From positions 184,143,115 to 184,207,114 of the forward strand of contig CM060708.1 in assembly GCA_030686995.1 (NCBI GenBank): a stretch of 64,000 bases of DNA, given 5' to 3'. This document shows, in pieces, positions 48,062 to 60,490 of this stretch; the stretch's first letter is position 1, and each line of letters begins with the position of its first letter. The notes beneath the pieces are model-generated. The model saw only the letters and a list, made by a program, of their open reading frames with translations, did no database searches and was not told the DNA's origin. A program made the translations under genes and the position numbers. This DNA is from Artemisia argyi (lineage: Eukaryota; Streptophyta; Magnoliopsida; Asterales; Asteraceae).

Positions 48062-50574
48062 TGTTGAGGCAACATGATCAAGATCTCTTTATGTTTTAAT
48101 GATGACAAATAAACTATTGAAACACATAAAATAACAAACGTTAGCCCAAAATCGCCGGAGCCAATGTCTACTCCTGGCGCGTTGCCCGCGCGTCAACGCG
48201 CGGGTGACGCGCCAGGAGTCTGTATGGTTCCGGGCGAATTTTGAAAGTCGGCTTTCCCCTTACCCGACAAATGTGAATCTTTCAATTCAGGTATGAATAT
48301 GTTATGTGCTTAATTGAGAACACTCGAAACGAATTTTGAGACTTAAGAGATCCCACTTTTAGAACACCCATTTACGGGAAAACGCCAACTCATGTTTTCT
48401 AACTATCGTCTCTAGCCAAGGCTTTTCTAAACTTAGAGAGTTTATATATTTCATGTAACATCGTGTTAAAGCATCCATATGCTCATATCCCGTGCTTATG
48501 TCTTCTCTAATTACGTAACGGGTTTACTCCCTTATTGGTCAAACTAAGTCAAAGGTCACTTTGCGTAAACGCATCTTATCCCACTCGGGTTATGCTTTAC
48601 ATCAAGGCAAAGCACTTAACTTGTTTGAACCAAGGTGTTAGTTGAGAACGTCGAGTCGTGGAAAGTCACGAGATATGAAACTATGGATTCTCGACGTTGT
48701 GTTACTTGAACTTATAAGTAACCTATGATTTTCTCAACTTATAATCTTAATTGTCTAAACCTTTTCTTCTTAATGACAATTAGATTATGCCTTAATCATC
48801 TTCTTAATCTCATCTTTACTAAAGACAAAACCAATCATATCCAATCATATCCAAATCAAATATTCTCTTACACAATCTTTTACACCCTTACATATTCCCT
48901 TACACACTACATCTAAACCATCCATTCCCTAACAACACATCTCATCCCTTCATTTTTGACACATGGGGAATTGTTTGAAACCCTAATATGGCTCCTCTCA
49001 TCCAAGCCTTTGATTTCAAATTACAACACATCACAACCATCCATCCAACCCCTCATCTCTATATCATCACATGGGCTTGATCTCAACCATTGAATTCAAA
49101 CTAAACTCATCTCAACCATCCATCCAATCTCTCCTATCTATGCCACCACATGTGCTTGATCTCAACCATTGAATTCAAACCAAAACCACCTCAACCATGG
49201 ATTTCTCCTTCCCCCCAAGCAAAGCATATTCCTTGGAATATCCTTCTCAACCCTAACCTAGGCATCTTTGATCCTAGCCATCCATTTCAAATGAATTCAT
49301 CTCATCCATTCACATTCCACACATGCCAAATTGTTTGAAAACCAAGGGAGGCTCCCTTTGATCTCCATCATCCAATTCAAACCATTTCAACTCAACCCTC
49401 CATCTCATTCTCCCCCCCCCCCCCCCAAGCATTGGAATATTCCTTGGCATATTCTTTCTCTCTTTTCTATGCCATGTGAGGAGATACACTTCTACCCCTT
49501 CCAAATTACCCTATCTACACTTTACACCCTTGGTAATTTGGTTTCTCTTTAAACACTTCACAAAACATTTTCCAAATTGACTATTTGAGTTGGCAAACCT
49601 TAGAATGATTAATGTTAAGGTTTAGTGTGAAGTACAATTGGGGGTTTAGCAAGGATAGATATTTGTAAGATCCAAACACCCAACACTTGGGAAAATCTTA
49701 CAGACGCCTGGCGCGCTTCTCGCACGTTGACGCGCGGGTGACGCCCCGGCCTCGGTAAAATTTCCCAAGTTTGGGTTCTTGGCCTATAAATACCACCCTT
49801 GCCTCTTGTATTCCTAACCCCTTGCCATTATTCTTTCTCTCTAGATTCTATCTCTCTAAACACTCTCAAATCTCTCTATCTCTCTATCTCTAATCTTGTG
49901 TTCTTGATTTTCATACTAACATCTTTGAAAGAACACATATCTTTGCAAGGGAAGAATCACAAGAACCTAATCCACTCTTGTGATTGCGTCGAGGGTCTTC
50001 TTTCTTATACCCTTTTTATTACAATCGAGTCTCTAGGTTAGGTTAGGACTTGATTGAACAAACATATATTCATTCATTCAATTGTTTGTAAGGGAAGACT
50101 TGTGTCTTGGTGACAAAGCCTAGATCATTGGGGATCTAGTTGGGGTTTGATACTTCCGGGTGGAAGTCTTGGTAGTGATCTTTGTGATCCTTAGGTGAAG
50201 TCGAATAGCGAGATTCTTTTGGGTGGTTTCCGAGGGCGGAATACCGTTGGGGAGTAACTCCTTCTTTGTGAGCATCAATATTGGTGAATATTGGTGGAGT
50301 GAAGTTTAACGGTTTGTAGTCCACCGAAAGGATTATACTAGTGAATGGTATCGGAGTAGCGGATTCGCAACTGAACATACGGATGGTATAAACCCCCCAT
50401 CCCGAACCAATATATATCATGGTGTCTTTCTTTACTCGCTTTATATACTTTAGTTGTGTTAGTGATTGTTTGGATTGATTATACAACCACTTGTTTTTCT
50501 TTGAGGCTTAAAGCTTTTAAACGTCTTATAATCCTAAGAAACCGTATTCACCCCCCCCCCTCTACGGTTCTACA
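48062..50574 (+). mobile_element. 5' LTR of element D (2513 bp)
   Basis: TGTTGAGGCAACATG...CGGTTCTACA. TATAAATA at 49795-49802 is followed by CCACC, as in B. It carries two GC-rich hairpin modules (48171-48218 and 49703-49753). C-runs at 49418-49429 and 50550-50560. Pyrimidine-rich U5. Confidence 0.95.
48171..48218. repeat. GC-rich hairpin in D 5' LTR (copy 1)
   Basis: CTCCTGGCGCG ... CGCGCCAGGAG with an inner CCCGCGCGT/ACGCGCGGG stem, a nearly fully paired 48-base module in AT-rich surroundings. Confidence 0.9.
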
Positions 50575-50576
50575 AT

Positions 50577-50589
50577 TGGTATCAGAGCG
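50577..50589 (+). promoter_or_regulatory. Primer-binding site of element D
   Basis: TGGTATCAGAGCG, two bases after the LTR end. Complementary to initiator Met tRNA. Confidence 0.85.
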
Positions 50590-50706
50590 GTATACTCAAG
50601 TTTTTGAGCATTAGAGCCTTCCCGAGAAGTCGTTTTAAGTCAAAAACTTCTTTTCCAAAAATCTAAAATCCTAACTAAGATTTTTGGTAAAGTAGAGTAT
50701 AGATCC

Positions 50707-52869
50707 ATGGCTCAAGAGAACTATGTTGAGGGGTGTTCTATGCAAAGATCACCTTTGTTAGAAACCGATGGGTTTTGCTTTTGGAAAACCCGATTCGAGA
50801 CCTATGTTAGGTCAAAAGATCTTGATTTGTAAGAAATAATTCAAAATGGCAACTTTGAGTTCATGGTAGAAGACTCGGAAACAAAGTTGTTGGTGAAAAA
50901 GCCACATATGGATCTTAATGATGATGAAAGGAGAAAGCTTGGTAAGAATGATGAAGCCAAGATGTTGATCTACAATGCTCTACCTCGAAGGGAGCTCGAG
51001 AGGGTTCATGTTTGCAAGACCGCCAAGGAAATTTGGCACTCTCTCATCATCACTCGTCAAGGCATCTCTCAAGTGAAAGATTGCAAGATCGATTTACTCA
51101 TACAACAATATGAGAAGTTCTCGATCTCGGATGAAGAAACCATTGATAATGGGTACACAAGGTTCAATGCTATAATCACTAGTCTCACGGCTCTTGATCC
51201 TAGCTTCTATAACAAGAACCATGTGAGAAAGTTTCTTCGAGCACTTCCGGTGAAGTGGAGGCCAAAGGTGACGGCCATAGAAGAAGCCAAGAATTTGGCG
51301 GAACTACCTCTTGACGAGCTCATTGGAAATCTCAAAGTCTATGAGATGATTCTTAAGAACGACAAGGCGAGTAACAAAGACAAGAAGGAGAAGGTTAAGT
51401 CTTTGGCTCTTAAAGCTAAAGTTACTAGTACTCAAACTAGTAATGATAGTGATGGTCAAGAGGATAGCAATGAAGAAGATGATATGGATGACGAAGAGTA
51501 TAATCTCATGGCTAAGAACTTTTGGAGGTTCTTTAGGAAAGGTGATAACTTTGGAAGAAGAAATCGGTTTGGAAACCGAGATAATGGTGGAAGAAACAAC
51601 TTTGAGGGAAACCGTAGTGGTGACAACAAGGTTGGTGAAAGCTCGAGACGCACCCAAGGATGCTACAATTGCGGAGAGAAGGGTCATTTCATCAATGAAT
51701 GCCCTAAGCCTAGGGTGAATAAGGCATTTGTTGGAGGTTCATGGAGTGATAGTGAAGATGAAGACCAACCAACTTATGACGCTACGTGTCTTATGGCCCA
51801 AGAAAAATTTGAGGTGTCTCTAAATCCTTCTTCTTCTAATAACTTAGATACTACAAATTTGCAAAAGGAGAATGAGGAACTAGTTAAGTTTAATGATGAT
51901 TTTAGAAAAACCCTTGATAAAGCTCTCAAAGAAAAACGTCTTCTTGAACTAGAAAATGTTAAATCTAAAGAAAGGGTTTGTGAACTTGAAAGTAAAGTGA
52001 AAACACTAGAACATTGCAAAGGGATGATTGAACCTTGTAAAAATTGTGAAGTACTCACACTTGAGGTTAACTCTTTGAATGAAAAGGTGTTGGAACTTCA
52101 AAAAGAATCACTAAGCTTTTCAAAATATAAAAATAGCACAAATGATTTAGAAGAATTAATAAGTCGGCAAAAGGTGTCTCAAGATAAGGGAGGTCTTGGA
52201 TTTTTTAAACAAGGTACAATCACTCCTATAAGCCTAACAAAACCAATAACATTTGTAAAGGCTAAAGAAAACGAGGCTCCAAAAATCCCCGAGGCTGACG
52301 CGTCAACGCGCCATCAACGCGCCAGGCCTCTGAGGAAAATTGGATCTCCATTAAACAATAACATTAAACCAATTACTCCTCAAGCTCCTCTTGTAAGTAC
52401 TCGAGGTAATCAAGCTTCTATTGCAAAAAGAGAAAATACAAAACAATTTTCTAACTCAAACTCTCGCAATGGACTTGGATACTCACAACCTCGAGTAAAT
52501 CATAGACCATTTTTTCATACACCTAATATGAGATCTTCTACCTCATACAACCAAAGACCATCATTTCATAACAACCAAAGAAGAAATTTTTCTAACTATG
52601 GTCAAGAGTCTTCTCAATACCAATACAACAATTACCAAATGAGAGACAACTCCTATTCAAACCAAAACTTCTTTAGACCACAAGTATATCATAACTATAG
52701 ACCAAGCTATCAAACTCAAAATGACTATCAAAACAATCCTTGGTCCGCCTTTTCAAAATATGGTATTGAGAAATTATGTGTCTTACTTCAAGACCCAAGA
52801 ATGTTCAACTTGGGCACTTTAAATGCTAACCAAAATGGACCCAAGAAACAATGGGTACCAAAGGCATGA
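50707..52869 (+). pseudogene. Element D gag (one in-frame stop)
   Basis: ATG at 50707, followed by a gag domain parallel to B's (SMQRSPLLETDG, FETYVRSKDLDL). TAA at 50830-50832 falls where B has Trp. The frame then runs without break to 52869: RELERVHVCKTAKEIWHSL, LIQQYEKFSI, FLRALPVKWRPKVTAIEEAK, a CCHC knuckle CYNCGEKGHFINEC at about 51662-51703, a coiled coil at 51850-52170 and an Asn/Gln/Tyr-rich tail. A GC-rich hairpin module (52291-52334) is translated within the tail (EADASTRHQRARPL). In the same frame two stops (52867 and 52888) separate it from the protease. Confidence 0.9.
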
Positions 52870-52889
52870 GTTGTACTTTTGTTGTAGGT

Positions 52890-54357
52890 TTACCTCAAAA
52901 GTGATCTACAACCGGATGAGTGGGTAGTGGATAGTGGTTGCACTAAACACATGACCGGGAATAGAAGATTGTTCACATCATACACGGCGTATAATGGCAA
53001 TCAAGTCATTTTTGGAAGCAAACTTAACGGCCAAATTGTCGGCAAAGGTAATGTCCTTCATGACTCCATAGAAATCTCCAATGTTGAGCATGTTAGGGGT
53101 CTAAGTTTCAATTTGATTAGTGTGAGTCGATTATGTGATGATGATTGTGAGGTCAAATTTACTAAGGTAGATTGCACTATTAGTAAAAACGGTGTTATGT
53201 TAGCAAAAGGTAATAGGAGAAATAACTTATATACATGTAAGTTAGGTGATAACTCTAAGCAATACATATGTCTTACGTCCATGGTGGACAACTCAACGCT
53301 TTGGCATAGGAGGTTAGGTCATGCCAATATGAGGTTAGTCCAAAACCTAGCTTCTAACGAGCTAGTACGAAATCTACAAAAGTTGAGCTTTGAAAGGCAT
53401 TATTGTGACACATGTCTAGGGAGTCAAGGACAAACCAATAATAGGAATAAAAAGGAAGTGAAAACCAGTAAGGTTTTAGAATTAATTCATTTGGGTTCGT
53501 ATGGTCCATCTCCGATCCAAAGTTATGGAGGAAACTTTTACACTTTAATGATCATAAATGATTATTCAAATTACACTTGGATATTTTTCTTAGAAAACAA
53601 GGATGGTGTCTTGAATAAATTCAACATTTTAAGAAAGAAACTTCAAAATCTACTTGATTGTTCAATTGAAATAAATCATAGTAGTGAATTTGATAAAATG
53701 CAATTTGGAACCTTTTGTGAACAACATGGAATATCTTATTACTTATCGGGCCTGTTCACTTCTCAATCGCATGAGATTGTTGAAAGAACACATAGTAAGT
53801 TAAGAAAGATGAGTCGTGCAATGCTTGACGAGCAATCCATTCCACAAAAGTTTTGGTGTCATGCCCTAGATAACGCTTGTTACATTTTTAATAGAGTCTA
53901 CATAAGAAAGGTAATTAATACAACACCTTATGAAATACTTAGGAATAGAAAGCCATCCCTAGAGTATTTTAGAGTATTTGGTTGCAAAGTATTTATACTT
54001 AACACCAAAGAATATCTCACCAAATTCAACCCAAAGTCGTATGAAGGTGTGTTCCTAGGATACTCTCAAACTAGTAAAGCATACATAGTGCTTAACAAGG
54101 AAACAATGAAGATTGAGGAATCTCTCAATGTGACCTTTGATGAGAGCATGCCCGAGCCTAAATCATCTCCTTCGGAAGAAGATGATGTGATCAATGAACC
54201 TATAGTTCAAGATCAAGAAAGGTCGCCAACATTACAAGTTAATGTTTCGGATGAAGGCAATCCTAAGGAATTGAGAAAAGCGAGGGGTCATCCTATACAA
54301 CAAGTCATTGGTGACTTGAATAAAAGGACACTTAGGTCACAAAACAAACAAGTCTAA
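52890..54357 (+). pseudogene. Element D protease and catalytically altered integrase
   Basis: Same frame as gag. The protease has WVVDSGCTKHMTGNR (D-S-G) near 52923-52967. GAG-pre-integrase: LWHRRLGHANMRLVQNL and YCDTCLGSQGQ. In the integrase core, the usual HxD of the first position reads HLGSYGP (Asp replaced by Gly), the usual TDxGxEF reads NHSSEF (Asp replaced), and the Glu remains in IVERTHSK. Yet the frame is open for 476 codons. The C-terminal part includes YEGVFLGYSQTSKAY and ends IGDLNKRTLRSQNKQV*, the point where RT would begin. It is therefore an intact-looking frame whose enzyme cannot be catalytic by known rules. Confidence 0.88.
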
Positions 54358-55131
54358 GTTTTGGCATGACATTTTTCAAAAGTCCAAATTGCTTTGGGAT
54401 AGGTTTTGATGCTAAACATGCATCTTAGGAAAACAATCTTTAGGTGTTATTAGAGCTTATATGATTAAGGCTTATGTGGAGGCATGGATGGAAGATCTAA
54501 CGAAAGTCTTCCAAGAGAAAAGATATATATTAACTCATTATTCAAACAATGATCGATAATATCCAAGTCTCTACATGTCTATACAATGTGCATTGAACAA
54601 GAAAAGTTGACACAATTTATCTTGGTTAATCTCGATAATATTAATCTTGTGATTGCTTCCAAGATTAGATATGATACTCATCACAACTCACACTTGTGTT
54701 GAATACTTTGTATCTAGCTCCTCTTGTTCACCTTATGTGAAGAATACATGCTGAATACCCAAATTTAAATAAATAATGCCTCATTGCTTAAAATTTGATG
54801 CATAGCTTAACATTTTATGGTGCATTCTTAATGGTAGGTAGCATATGTATTTTGTCCACATATCACAACTTAATGATCAACGATATCACTCATTGCTCTT
54901 TGAATAACCTTTCTCATGATCATATGATCGAAGCACATTTACCTTTCCTATATATTCTCTTCCTCTTGATCTTCACAATTTGTACACCTAATGAGGAATC
55001 TTAGTACTAATTGCCTTAATACCCGTTGGATAATAAGTGTCATCACTCATATCTAAATCCCACTTTACTATTATTTAAGGATTAGAGATCTTGTCTAAGC
55101 ATTACACCTAAAATCTCAATCTAAGTTAAAA
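54358..55131 (+). other. Element D non-coding spacer
   Basis: AT-rich with no recognisable RT or RNase H fragments. Only short open frames without domain similarity. Confidence 0.6.
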
Positions 55132-55671
55132 ATGAATAACCAACCACTTTCTCCGAACAATGTTCTTGACAATTTCATCCTCCAAAGTAGTGACACTAAT
55201 TCCTTGAGTGCAAACAATGGAAGTGAAGAAATTGCTAACAACAATGTTGTCCCTCCAGCTACAACCAAGAATGATGGGATAGGAAATGGGTGGTTTATGC
55301 TAAACAACCAACAACAATATCCTATGATCAACCTTGAAAAACTTATGCAAGATAATGTTTGGTGCAATCCACAAAATGTTCAAGCCACATCACCCCTAAC
55401 TAGGGGAATTGGTGATGAAGAAGTTTGAGAAAAGATAAGGAAGCCCTTAAGCCCAAAACTTCGTGAAGGCAATCATGCAATTTGTTGCGAAAACACAATT
55501 GACATGCTTAATGCTATTAAGGATCATAGAGAAGAAACCCGTAAAATGCTCAAATCTCTTCATGACGATGTTAAAATGCTTCAAGCATTAGCCTCAAATA
55601 TGACATGCATTGTGCATCAAGATAGGGGTGTTGACACATGTGAGGACAATCTTGTAGATCACAAGAAATAG
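55132..55671 (+). pseudogene. Element D accessory ORF with a C-terminal coiled coil
   Basis: ATG at 55132; 180-codon frame to TAG at 55669-55671 with one in-frame TGA at 55426-55428. The first half is Asn/Ser/Gln-rich. The second half has a predicted coiled coil (DHREETRKMLKSLHDDVKML). It lies at the same position as B's accessory ORF 2, which also ends in a short helical segment, but sequence similarity is not evident. Function unknown. Confidence 0.5.
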
Positions 55672-56029
55672 TATCCTTATAACATGTATTGTTTAAGTGT
55701 GTTTGTTAGATGCATTGTGTGTATTTTGTGTTTCTTGGATCTCTTGGTACTATGATCTAGTTGTAACTTTAGCTTTCATGCTTTTTAATAATAACAAATG
55801 CATTTCTCTCAACCTTGTCATGCTCAACTATTGGTTATTGGAGTCATATGGGACAAATTCATATATACATAACATTGTGGACTAACCCATGTTGCAAGTC
55901 TCCAAATGGTAACCTAACCCATTTTGGAACTTTCACATGTGAGGATTTCTTGTTGTTTGCATGTTGTGATTTCTATGTGTAGCTAGGCCACCGCAAAGGT
56001 GAGGCCCTTGACCCATGGATCCCCGCCTT

Positions 56030-56333
56030 GCAACAAGGGGGAGCAACGATCTAGGGGGAGCTATGTTCAAGGGGGAGCACATTCGGGTGCACATATAAGC
56101 TATGTTCAAGGGGAAACCTGGCTTGATTGGATGTCCCGCCTTTTTGATTCGACAAAAGGGGGAGAAAGAAAGCAAGAGGCGTGAAGACCATTCAAGAAAT
56201 GTTAAAGGCTTCACCAAATTACAAAGGCAAAGGTCAAGACGCAAGCTACACCAAAGGCGCGCTTTGTCTTCGCTAAGTTTTGTAATTTTATTTGCTCTCG
56301 GTTTTTATTTGTCATCATCAAAAAGGGGGAGAT
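56030..56333 (+). promoter_or_regulatory. Multiple polypurine tracts of element D
   Basis: GGGGGAG tracts lie near 56037, 56053, 56073, 56158 and 56325, plus a weaker AAGGGGAAA at 56107. The last one abuts the 3' LTR. Same Sirevirus hallmark as in B. Confidence 0.8.
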
Positions 56334-59300
56334 TGTTGAGGCAACATGATCAAGATCTCTTTATGTTTTAATGATGACAAATAAACCATCGAAACACATA
56401 AAATAACAAACGTTAGCTCAAAATCGCCGGAGCCAATGTCTGCTCCTGGCGCGCTGCCCGCGCGTCAACGCGCGGGTGACGCGCCAGGAGTCTGTATGTA
56501 GGGATGGCAACGGGGCGGGTTTGGGGCGCGGCGGCCATCCCCATCCCCAAACCCGATTACCAAAGTTCTCCCCAAACCCGCCCCAATCCCCATCAGGGAT
56601 CTAATCGGGGCACCCCGTTGGGGCGTGATTATCCCCCAAACCCGCCCCGTATTAATCGGGGCGTCCTCTTTAGGTGAAATTCTCGACCAAAATCGCACCA
56701 TTTCATATTTATTGTTATTTTTAAACCGTTAGAAATAACGAACATATTAACAATCAATTACAAACAAGCCATATTAAGTTTTCAACAATAGTATTATGCA
56801 AAAATAATGATAAATTATACCGTCAAAAATTAAAACATAAAAATATGACACTAAATGAGTTTCTATAATTACAATTTTGCATTTTTACAAATATTAAAAA
56901 ACTAACAATATTAGAGTAATATTTTTTTATTACGTAAATACTAACAAAATACTATATAAGTATAGATATATTTGTATATGTGTATATATTAATCGGGGGG
57001 GGGGGGGGGGGGGGGGGGGGGCGGGGCGGGGCAAGGATACCCCGCTTCCCGCCCCATACCCGATTAAAATCCCCATTTAATCCCCAAACCCGCCCCGTAA
57101 CCCGATTAGCATGCCCCGCCCCGCCCCAATTAGTTCGGGTTTCGGGTTTTCCCCGTCGGGTTCGGGTTTTTTTGCCATCCCTATCTGTATGGTTCCGGGC
57201 GAATTTTGAAAGTCGGCTTTCCTCTTACCCGACAAATGCGAATTTTTCAATTCAGGTATGAATATGTTATGTGCTTAATTGAGAACACTCGAAACGAATT
57301 TTGAGACTTAAGAGATCCCACTTTTAGAACACCCATTTACGGGAAAACGCCAACTCATGTTTTCTAACTATCGCCTCTAGCCAAGGCTTTTCTAAACTTA
57401 GGGAGTTTATATATTTCACGTAACATCGTGTTAAAGCATCCATATGCTCATATCCCGTGCTTACGTCTTCTCTAATTACGTAACGTGTTTACTCCCTTAT
57501 TGGTCAAACTAAGTCAAATGTCACTTTGCGTAAACGCATCTTTTCCAACTTGGGTTATGCTTTACATCAAGGCAAAGCACTTAACTTGTTTGAACCAAGG
57601 TGTTAGTTGAGAACGTCGAGTCGTGGAAAGTCACGAGATATGAAACTATGGATTCTCGACGTTGTGTTACTTGAACTTATAAGTAACCTATGATTTTCTC
57701 AACTTATAATCTTAATTGTCTAAACCTTTTCTTCTTAATGAAAACTAGATTATGCCTTAATCATCTTCTTAATCTCATCTTTACTAAAGACAAAACCAAT
57801 CATATCCAAATCAAATATTCTCTTACACAATCTCTTACACCCTTACATATTCCCTTATACACTACATCTAAACCATCCATTCAGTTACAACACATCTCAT
57901 CCCTTCATTTTTGACACATGGGGAATTGTTTGAAACCCTAATATGGCTCCTCTCATCCAAGCCTTTGATTTCAAATTACAACACATCACAACCATCCATC
58001 CAACCCCTCATCTCTATATCATCACATGAGCTTGATCTCAACCATTGAATTCAAACTAAACTCATCTCAACCATCCATCCAATCTCTCCTATCTATGCCA
58101 CCACATGTGCTTGATCTCAACCATTGAATTCAAACCAAAACCACCTCAACCATGGATTTCTCTTTTCCCCCCAAGCAAAGCATATTCCTTGGAATATCCT
58201 TCTCAACCCTAACCTAGGCATCTTTGATCCTAGCCATCCATTTCAAATGAATTCATCTCAACCATTCACATTCCACACATGCCAAATTGTTTGAAAACCA
58301 AGGGAGGCTCCCTTTGATCTCCACCATCCAATTCAAACCATTTCATCTCAACCCTCCATCTCATTCTTCCCCCCCCCCCCCCCAAGCATTGGAATATTCC
58401 TTGGCATATTCTTTCTCTCTTTTCTATGCCATGTGAGGAGATACACTTCTACCCCTTCCAAATTACCCTATCTACACTTTACACCCTTGGTAATTTGGTT
58501 TCTCTTTAAACACTTCACAAAACATTTTCCAAATTGGCTATTTGAGTTGGCAAACCTTAGAATGATTAATGTTAAGGTTTAGTGTGAAGTACAATTGGGG
58601 GTTTAGCAAGGATAGGTATTTGTAAGATCCAAACACCCAACACTTGGGAAAATCTTACAGACGCCTGGCGCGCTGCCCGCGCGTTGACGCGCGGGTGACG
58701 CGCCAGCCTCGGTAAAATTTCCCAAGTTTGGGTTCTTGGCCTATAAATACCACCCTTGCCTCTTGTATTCCTCACCCCTTGCCATTATTCTTTCTCTCTA
58801 GATTCTTTCTCTCTAAACACTCTCAAATCTCTCTATCTCTCTATCTCTAATCTTGTGTTCTTGATTTTCATACTAACATCTTTGAAAGAACACATATCTT
58901 TGCAAGGGAAGAATCACAAGAACCTAATCCACTCTTGTGATTGTGTCGAGGGTCTTCTTTCTTATACCCTTTCTATTACAATCGAGTCTCTAGGTTAGGT
59001 TAGGACTTGATTGAACAAACATATATTCATTCATTCAGTTGTTTGTAAGGGAAGACTTGTGTCTTGGTGACCAAGCCTAGATCATTGGGGATCTAGTTGG
59101 GGTTTGATACTTCCGGGTGGAAGTCTTGGTAGTGATCTTTGTGATCCTTAGGTGAAGTCGAATAGAGAGATTCTTTTGGGTAGTTTCCGAGGGCGGAATA
59201 CCGTTGGGGAGTAACTTCTTCTTTGTGAGCATCAATATTGGTAAATATTGGTGGAGTGAATTGTAACGGTTTGTAGTCCACCGAAAGGATTATACTAGTG

Positions 59301-59534
59301 AATAGTATCGGAGTCGCGGATTCGCAACTGGACGTACAGATGGTATAAACCTCCCATCCCGAACCAGTATATATCGTGATGTCTTTCTTTACTCGCTTTA
59401 TATACTTTGGTTGTGTTAGTGATTGTTTGGATTGATTATACAACCACTTGTTTTTCTTTGAGGCTTAAAGCTTTTAAACGTCTTAAAAGCCTAAGAAACC
59501 GTATTCACCCCCCCCCCCCCTCTACGGTTCTACA
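56334..59534 (+). mobile_element. 3' LTR of element D (contains a hAT MITE)
   Basis: Collinear with the 5' LTR apart from the insertion at 56499-57183. It carries the same two hairpin modules (56443-56490 and 58660-58712), here in less decayed form than the second copy of the 5' LTR. Target duplication ATTAC follows. Confidence 0.95.
56499..57183. mobile_element. hAT-type MITE, 685 bp
   Basis: 12-bp inverted ends TAGGGATGGCAA / TTGCCATCCCTA and a perfect 8-bp target duplication TCTGTATG (56491-56498 and 57184-57191). Both subterminal regions are full of ACCCGCCCC / GGGGCGGG-type motifs, with a long G-run (about 56995-57020). The interior is AT-rich with no coding capacity. Confidence 0.95.
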
Positions 59535-59639
59535 ATTACGTTTTTGTCTGGTTTTTTACGTTTTCATTTTTTTCTTACGTTTTTTTTTCTGTTTTCTTAC
59601 ATTTTTGTCCTTTTTCTTACGTAAGATAATTTAAGAGAA

Positions 59640-60332
59640 CGTACAATAACGTACAAAACCATACGAAATCATATGAAAAAAGACGAAAACGCAAAAAAAA
59701 ATACTAAAACCGAAAAAAACGGACGAAAACCTAAAAAAACAGACAAAAATAGTTGAAAACATAAAAAAATTAAAAAACGGACGAATACGTAACAAAACAG
59801 ACGAAAACGTAAAAAACGAACAAAGAGGTAAAAAATGGTCGAAAACGTAAAAAACGTACGAAAATGTAAAAAACAAGACAAACCAAAAAATGGAAATAAA
59901 AAAGAGGTCGAAAAAGTAAAAGTACGTATCAAAACGTAAAAAAATTGACGAAAACGTAAAACAACAGATGAAAACGTAAAAAACGGACGAATACATAAAA
60001 AAAATCGGACGAAAACGTAAAAAAATGACCGAAAACGTAAAAAACAAGCGAAAACGTAAAAAAAAACAGATGAAAACATAACAAAACAGATGAGAACGTA
60101 AAAAAAAAGGCAAAAACGTAAAAAAAAAAAAAACTGACGAAAACGTAAAAAAACGACGAATACGTAAAAAAAAGGACGAATACGTAAAAAAATTAACGAA
60201 AACATAAAAAAACGGACGAAAACATAAAAAACGGAGAAAAACATAAAAAACAGAAGAAAACGTAAAAAAAATGACAAAAAATAAAAAACAGACGAAACGT
60301 AGAAAAACGGTCGAAAACGTACCAAAACAGAC

Positions 60333-60345
<13 letters not shown>
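59640..60345. repeat. A-rich decamer array GGACGAAAACGTAAAAAA
   Basis: Inverted counterpart of 46795-48061, directly after the CTTACGTAAG palindrome. Minus-strand frames through it encode only Phe/Arg/Val/Ser repeats. Confidence 0.9.
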
Positions 60346-60378
<33 letters not shown>

Positions 60379-60490
60379 TTTGAAAAAGTGTAAGGAAAAA
60401 GTATTGAAAAAAAAAAATACTTCAATAGCACAAAAGATACTAGTGACAAAAGAAAGAAAAAAAGTACTTCAATAGTACAAAAAACAAACG

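Larger units (their letters stand above)
48062..59534 (+). mobile_element. Element D: Sirevirus-like Copia retrotransposon lacking RT/RNase H
   Basis: LTRs 48062-50574 and 56334-59534 (2513 bp and, minus its MITE with target duplication, about 2508 bp). Perfect 5-bp target duplication ATTAC (48057-48061 and 59535-59539). PBS at 50577. The body has gag, protease and a degenerate integrase, an accessory ORF and several polypurine tracts. The pol frame ends after the integrase and no reverse transcriptase or RNase H is present. Confidence 0.93.

Noticed and set aside
59631..60449. 272- and 223-codon minus-strand open frames
   Set aside because: Same reason: A-rich decamer array read as Phe-rich protein in two overlapping frames.
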